From Brachionus rotundiformis (lineage: Eukaryota; Rotifera; Eurotatoria; Ploima; Brachionidae), in NCBI GenBank assembly GCA_016802295.1, contig JAESIW010000138.1:3500152-3564151 (forward strand): a DNA stretch of 64,000 bases, in the 5' to 3' direction. Positions 57,419-64,000 of the stretch are shown here, piece after piece. The notes under the pieces are model-generated. The model was given only the letters and a program-made list of their open reading frames with translations, had not been told where the DNA came from and made no database searches. Position 1 is the first letter of the stretch. The number at the start of each line of letters is the position of its first letter. A program made the translations under genes and the position numbers.

Positions 57419-59693
57419 TTATTCCAAATCTAAATCGCCTAAAAATTCTTGATTAGTAAGATTGTTTTGTTTATTGTTATTGTTTTGTACAGGCCTAAAA
57501 GCGTATGCTTGATTATTATTTTTATCTAATTTTTGTGGAAAACCTGGTTCATTAGAAGGATCAGTAACTACTGGCTGATTATAAACTGGTCCGTAATTAT
57601 TCACTATTGGCTGAACAGGCTGTTGTTTGTAGTTTTCCAAAATTGGCTGGCTATTTGCCTGGTTGTAGTTAGGAACAGCTTGATTGTAGTTAGTAGCGGC
57701 TGGATAATTATTTTGGGGATTAATAGGTGGCTGTGAGGAAATGGGTAAAGTCGATGTGGGTTGGTAATTAGTAGGAGGTGTCGTTTGATAAGTTGAAGAG
57801 GCCGTATTCTGGTTGATTGGAAACGGTTTACCACTAATCAATCTTCTTGCTGAATAATGCGGCTTGATAGAATCAACCAAATAAGTTGAATAAATTTCTT
57901 AAAAATTTCATTCACAATATATTATCAAATATATTCAAATTGAATCTAGTTTACCTCTTTTTGTATCTGATGGGTATTCCAAATTAGATATTATGTTATT
58001 TTGATAGCTGTTTTGATTTTGGTAAGGATCATTTAAATTTCTGACGGGAGCTTTGCCGAGTAATGACTTTTGTGGTTCGTAATAAGATCCATTATTACCT
58101 TGGCGTTCTCGAAATGAGTTGTAGATATCGATTGGTGGCCTTGAGTTCATGTCAATTCTTGATGGTTCTGGTACAAATGCTGAAATTTAAAATTCTTTTA
58201 AAAAAGCCTTTAGTTTTAAAATATGATCCTAACCAGCTACATTAGATAATTGAGAAGACTTTTAATAAAAGATTTTATAAAAATTTGTCCACTTAAATCT
58301 GAGTTTCTGTTAAATTACCAAGTCAAATTAAAGTCAATAAATAAACCAAGTTTTACACTTATTTTTTTTTCAAATTTATTCTATATTTGAATACATTTTA
58401 TAGTTTATTTATTAAAATCTTGTTTCCCATTGTTTTAAAGACTTTAAGTTGACTTTATTTAAATGAGAGTGTACACTATTTTCAAAAAGAAAGGAATAAA
58501 ATTATTTACACTTTACTAAACCTGATCCTCTAGAATGTTGTCTATTCATTTCATTCTTAAAATAATAAAAAAGTTAACTAGAGAATTGATTTATCATAAA
58601 ATTAACCTCTAAATTTTTAATAGCAAGCCTACGTTTTGCCATAACATCAATCAAATCCTCTACATTACTGCTTACTATTGTTTCTATTATTAAATAATAA
58701 ATATTTAATCAAAAAAGATCAAAAATCAAGTAAGCAAATACCATTGAAAGCTGCTGTTCCCATAGCTGGATTGGAGACTGGCGTCATTCTTGCATCAATA
58801 CTTCCGGTGAAAATATTTCCGGCATTTGCATTAGGTGCATAGTTATTGTTAAAATTTGGCTGATAGTTCGGCTGGTAGTTTGCAGGTCTCATGGTCATGC
58901 CGCTTGACTGACAAATTTTATATAAAAAAACACTAATTAAAAAAAAAATTTCTTACACTCATTTCATTGAATATTTTTCTTCTGGCACTCAGACCATCAA
59001 AAGGCTGAGGGTTAGAAGTTCCTTAACAAAAAATTTTAGTCACTAGTAAAATTGTATCTTTAGAGCTAAAAGCTAGAAGCAAAATTATCATTTCCAAAAA
59101 GTAAAAAATGTGATAAACTTAAAAAACAAGTGAGACTTGAGTATTTGTGTTATATAATTGGATATACCATTTAATGGTCGTTCCAAAATTGTACTGAACG
59201 GTTCTGCTGATTGATTTGAGAACAAATTATTTCTTACATTGTAGTCAATGAACAAATTGGAGTTCATTCTTGTTTGCGCTGGCTGATAATTGTTATTATT
59301 TACTAAAAGCGATCTGCGTGATGGTACTCTTGATGGCAATGAAGTGAAACTTTCACCTGTTGGTAGACCAATATTAGATTTTGGTAAGGTATTATTTACA
59401 TATGGGTTTAAAACATTGTCATATTCAAGTTCCTCAATAAAAGTCCTATGTGGAGTATGTGAAATTTCATTATTTCTCAGTGTATAATTGAAATTAAGAT
59501 TATCATTTTTGCTCAAAGATCGTAAGTTATTATTTTGGGAGCTCTCAAGCGAGTTAATGTCGTCCGGTATGTCCTCAGAAGTCATGTTTTTGCTATTAAA
59601 ATAGTAATTAAGAATGTTGTTTTTATATCTGGGACTGTTGTTTTGATTGGAACTGTTCTGATTAAATGCTTCTCTATTACTTAATTCGCTCAT
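57419..59693 (-). CDS. Asn/Gln/Pro-rich disordered protein, seven exons
   Basis: Exons on the minus strand: 59693-59168, 59021-58957, 58907-58742, 58683-58607, 58555-58522, 58179-57955, 57897-57419; all junctions GT-AG with matching phase, 523 residues from ATG 59693. The composition is prion-like: NYQPNYQPNFNNNY, NYNQAVPNYNQANSQ and PVQNNNNKQNNL. Short structured-looking islands are DGLSARRKIFNEM and NVEDLIDVMAKRRLAIKNLE; the latter is helical and basic. It ends FLGDLDLE. No domain is recognised. Two good exons further upstream (60375-60319 and 60223-60151) may be its true 5' end. Confidence 0.7.
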
Positions 59694-60150
59694 CACGTAT
59701 TTAAATTAATTCGAGATTTTTCCAAAATTTTAGTTTAAAAACGATTTATAAGCACATTATAATAAAGTTTAAAAATAGCTAATTTAATTATAAAAACATT
59801 TAAAATTTTAGTCGCTTAATACCTCAGCCTTGAATAAACAGATTTCTGGTTAGAAGCTTGTTTAACTTTAATGAATGGCTAATGCTGTCTCACTTGATTT
59901 GGGTTAAGATTAAGCTAGGCCTAATAAAAAATATGCAGCCTTAAAGCACGTAAATGGTTCAAGTTGAATTCAATATGCTCAATTATGAGCAGAGTTTTAT
60001 TTGGTGAAAAGAAAACAAATAACAGTCAAAGCGATCTCTATAACAACCAATATTTCGTATGAAAATTGGATATTAAAAAAAAAACTAGTACAATTTTATT
60101 AAATTTTATTGCTTAAGCTGTTCATAGACCAGAAAATTAGCTTTACTTAC

Positions 60151-60375
60151 TTTCCACATTATTGAAGTTATCCATGCTCATTGTTTCTCTTGGCTTTTGC
60201 TTCTTTGGCTGATCCCTGGGTACCTAATATGGAAAATCAATCAAAATATGGACTTAAGAATGGGTGTAAAGGGGATATTTGATCTACTCTAGGTGCGATA
60301 GTTATGCTTTGATCTTACCCCTTTATTTAGCTTAAGTCTTAAAAAATGAATAGAATCTTCTGCTTTGGTCTCCAT
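60151..60375 (-). CDS. Two candidate 5' exons of the disordered-protein gene
   Basis: Exon 60375-60319 (ATG, METKAEDSIHFLRLKLNKG) joins exon 60223-60151 (VPRDQPKKQKPRETMSMDN...) in phase 0 across a 95-nt GT-AG intron, and the second ends at a consensus GTAAGT donor in phase 1. The next exon in frame should be the start of 59693-59168, but the only in-frame acceptor there (before AAGCATTT, near 59675) is poor. Either a small exon is missing between, or these are an alternative 5' end. Confidence 0.5.
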
Positions 60376-63300
60376 TTTAGGCCTATCTATTGATAAAAAT
60401 TGTCTTACCTTGAAAATAAAGTCCAGATATAATTAAAAATTTTATAAAAGTTCAAAAAAAATTGATCAAAATTGATTCTATATTTTGTTAATTCAATTTG
60501 TGAGAAGACTGATTGTGTTAAAATTAAATGAAATATCTCATTTTATATGGCTTTTAAACAGCCATGCCGAAAAGGATTCGGTGTTTATATTTGCATTCGA
60601 TGTGTTTAAGAATCAAAGGAAAATATTTATAAATTTTGACTTTTAATTGAGTAAATGAGAATGAGTGGTTTATCATTTAAAAAAAGTGAGCCGAGATTTT
60701 GTTAATAAGTTTTCAAAATATTTATTTAGATCAATTTAGGTGCTCAAATTTGATTCAAAGATTAAAAAATCAGGCATTGTGAGTGAATATACTAACTGAA
60801 GTTTATTTCATAATAGATGTTTGAATAAATCATTAAATTCTGTTTTGATCAAAAGTAATTTAGTATTTGAGATTAGTTTGTATTAAGCAAAAAATTAGTT
60901 AGAACAAATATTTCAACTATTTAATTTTAAAAGTGTATAGCAACCGGTTTGTTTCTTGTTTAAAGGAAAAAACAGCAACCAGATACTTATAAACAGGCTC
61001 TTGAGGAAAAAGAAAGCTAAAATATTGTTTTTTTGTTATTTGATAAATATTTAACTGAATATTTTTGAAAAAGTCCGAAAAATATTTTTGAAAGCTTAAG
61101 TCCACTTGAATTTTATCTTTTGTAAGAATTACACTTAACTCAGATGTTTTTATTAATTAACGAAAATTCAATAATGACCCGTTTTTATAAGCTAATTATT
61201 AATTTATTTATGAAATTTTTCAATTTAAAATCAATATTTTTGTTTAGCGATGAATTTATTGTTTATTTCAAAATTTTAAAACATTTGAAAACTTTTTTTA
61301 AAAAATTCGTTAATTATTGAGAATAATTTTAGAAAATTTATGATAGACCTTTTTCCTGTTGTTAAGTAAAAATATTTTGAGAATAATATTTATTTTAACT
61401 GCTATTAACTAATATCATATTATTAAGTAACCAATAAACTACTACTTTTTTTAATATTTACTAATATTCTGTGATTCTGAGAAAGAAAGTTGGTGTAGTT
61501 GATCTTTAGTTAATATTTAAATTTAAAGTAAAATTTGATTTATAAATACAAATTGATATTAAAAAAAGATTGATAAAAATTATTTTAATTATATCTAAAA
61601 ATTTGAGATTATATGATTATAACTTCATTCGAGCAAAAGACTAAAATTAAGAAGAGAAATTCAAGACTCTTACCAAACTACCTATGAGTCTGTTCCACAA
61701 TACTAGTAAAACAATAATATACTTCATATGCATCAAATTCAAAAATCCAAAAAAATAAAATTTTTGTACAACTTAAATAGTTAAATGAGATGAATTATTC
61801 AATTTAAATTTTCTCTAAATTTATCAAAAAGTTATATAACAAATGATATTTTAAGTAGAAAACAAGTCTTTTGAAGCCAAAGAAACCAATTAAGCATAGT
61901 TAATTAGACAGACTATTTTTTTCGAAGGAGTGGAATTTTTCGGTCACAGTAAAATATTTTCACATCTTTCCAAAAATAATTTGGCCATAAATTTGATGCT
62001 TCAATTTCATTAATAATTTTTAAAGTAATTATCCAATTAATTAGTTACAAAAATCCAAAAATTTTTCAATTGAATTCTTAAAATTTATTCTTGTTTTTTT
62101 AAAATTCATTAAATCAGAAAATCATTTAAAAATTATTTTGAGTCATTTTTTTAATCAAGCGTCTAAGACAATTGATTTCAGTTGAAATAAAGTTTTTGAA
62201 AACTTTCATATTATTTTGAATTTCATAATAAGAAAAAAATTTTTATAAGAATAATATTGTTTTAAAATCAAAAGAAAAAGCCTATTATTCAAAGTTTTTT
62301 GTACGAATATTTGCTTTTGTTAAAAAAAAAAGTAAATTTTACCAGTTACATGTCCATTTTCATTAATATCTAATTGATTTGATTTTTTTAAATTTAAAAA
62401 AAAAATTTAAATTTTATATATTTTAAAGTTCTATTTTAGATAGAAGCCAATATCCATATTAGAATTCCGCTAATAATTTAAATAATTGGTATACATAAAG
62501 AGTACTTTCTGATTAAACAAAATTACATAGCTCTTGTTTTATTTAATTTTAAATCTTGAGAATACTAAGACATCCATCAAATAGGCAAAAAACTTTGAAT
62601 TAAGATCTTTTTAAACAATAAATATTTACATTATTCTTTTATTATGTAATAGTAGCGAGTAAATAAGAAAAAAATTATTGTTAATCTATAAAAATACTTA
62701 AGCACAGCTTTTTTTATTCTTCGTGAATTTGAACAATGATATCTTTGAAATTTACTTGATATATATCACTAAAATTTAAATTATTCCGATTTTAGTTTAA
62801 TGAAAAAAAATTCACTAGACTCGTTTTTTAATCGACTTTTTGCCATCATATATATTAGAACGGATACGAACAATTGAAAACTATTAAGAAAAGGTCTCTT
62901 GAATTTGTATAGAAAAATACAAATATTAACTTATAGAAATAAAATATCTACCTGAATACCTATTTGATTTTATTTTTAGCTTAAAATTAGTTTTTTATCT
63001 AGAAAAGCCAAGCCAAAGCTAATATTCACTTAAAATCAAGCATTGTCTAGAAGATTTTAATTTGAGTCTTTGTTTAATACTGTCCATCAAATTTGGCTTA
63101 AATCTCGAATTCAACATTTAAAGAAATTTTAAAATTTAAATTTTATGAACAATTAACATTAGCCTATGTTGCCATATTATTAAACTAATAACAAGCTAAA
63201 TATTTAGTAGCATAAAACAAAAATAATCAAAGCTCTTGAAAATGTAAGTTTGTGCAAGAATTTTCCATTTTTGCCTAATTTCCATAATTTGGGATTTAAT

Positions 63301-64000
63301 TTTTTAAAAAGTCTTTTAAAATAAAATGCTAATCTTTGGAAAAAAACAGAACAAGTCTTTTTTTTTAGTATTAGATATTTAAAAGGCTTTATTTTTCAGT
63401 TTTTGTTCTTTAAAAACTAAACAAATTTTAATTTTTAAATTTATAAAAAATGTAAACCTTTCAATAATTTTTTTTTAAACACAAATGAAAACGTACAGCT
63501 TTATTTCTAGTTTTAAAAAGCTATTTTCAAATTATAAATTTAGTTTTGTAACTGGTTTTTAAAAGATTAACACAAAAAATTTGTTCATCATAAATTATAA
63601 AAAATTTATCAAGGACTCAGAAATCTAAACGGATTCAAAACAAACATATTTTTATGTTTTAAGATTATCCAAAAATTTTTTTAGACTTTTAATTTAAAAA
63701 GACACTTTAGAAACCTAGTCATTTATTGACTAGTCAGAAATTTTTTTCCAATATTTTGCTTTAAAGTATCTAAATTTTTCTTATCGTGACACATCTAATA
63801 ACTTTTAATAAACGTAAATTTTTATTAAATTTTGATAATTACTTTTTGGTGAGTTAGAAGCCTATCAAAGAATCTTTTATTAATATTATTATTAAAACGC
63901 ATAAAAACTTAATGATAAATTTGACAAGAATTAATGAGATTAATCCTGCTTAGTGTGTTGATATTAACCTCACAGAATAATATTATTTAGTGTTTGAATT
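60376..64000. other. 3.6-kb AT-rich terminal region
   Basis: No gene or repeat family recognised. A short GC-richer hairpin pair (ggcttttaaacagcc; ccgaaaaggattcgg) lies near 60.55-60.59 kb, on the upstream side of the minus-strand gene. Everything from 60.7 kb on is A/T runs. Confidence 0.6.

Noticed and set aside
60917..61105. 62-codon minus frame in the terminal desert
   Set aside because: No motif or splice context; composition is as expected for random AT-rich sequence.
1..64000. Search for CRISPR arrays, operons, prokaryotic promoters and rRNA
   Set aside because: None is present; gene structure is eukaryotic with spliceosomal introns throughout.

Overview
The window reads as nuclear DNA of a small, very AT-rich invertebrate. 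Genes use the standard code and carry metazoan-only families: VANGL planar polarity protein, nucleobindin, USF bHLH-zipper factor, USP9X deubiquitinase, a TALE homeobox factor and a class A GPCR. They are split by many short GT-AG introns, commonly 40-60 nt, and separated by multi-kilobase AT-rich deserts. A monogonont rotifer such as Brachionus is my leading guess, from composition, intron size and gene style only. The five-N run at 47975-47979 shows a scaffolded draft assembly.

Layout. 1-5.6 kb: 3' part of a USP9X orthologue (+) with a complete single-exon TALE homeobox gene (-) inside one intron. 5.6-13.4 kb: a desert with a Tc1/mariner relic and a near-perfect 61-nt hairpin. 13.4-14.8 kb: a neuropeptide-type GPCR (+). 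16.9-22.3 kb: a nine-exon CFAP92-like ciliary gene (+) with a perfect RFX X-box 279 bp upstream of its ATG and a retroelement 3' end in its largest intron. 23.1-24.1 kb: an unrecognised two-exon gene (+). 24.8-26.3 kb: an eight-exon mitochondrial carrier of the SLC25A14/A30 type (+). 27.1-29.0 kb: intronless Xaa-Pro aminopeptidase 1 (-). 29.8-35.6 kb: two ~98% identical copies of a 730-bp element, the first flanked by a 25-bp direct repeat, plus a decayed xanthine dehydrogenase C-terminus and a small two-exon coiled-coil gene. 35.8-37.6 kb: intronless VANGL (-).

40.3-53.0 kb is the most interesting part: hexokinase (+), CNPPD1 (-), a broken USF fragment, nucleobindin (+), the N gap, a broken hexokinase fragment, a second CNPPD1 copy (-), then complete USF (+). 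This is what a tandem duplication of an ancestral hexokinase-CNPPD1-USF block leaves after complementary losses: each end gene survives in one copy only and the middle gene survives in both. The 2.1-kb CNPPD1 core differs by one base that I could see, including introns and flanks, while the flanking fragments differ by about 4%.

54.5-60.4 kb holds two multi-exon minus-strand genes I cannot name: a 15-exon, 412-residue predominantly helical protein with an E2F-type site just upstream, and an Asn/Gln/Pro-rich disordered protein. 60.4-64 kb shows no gene.

Exon models were built by hand from reading frame, GT-AG sites and phase; none has transcript support. Family names come from remembered conserved motifs, not from searches.
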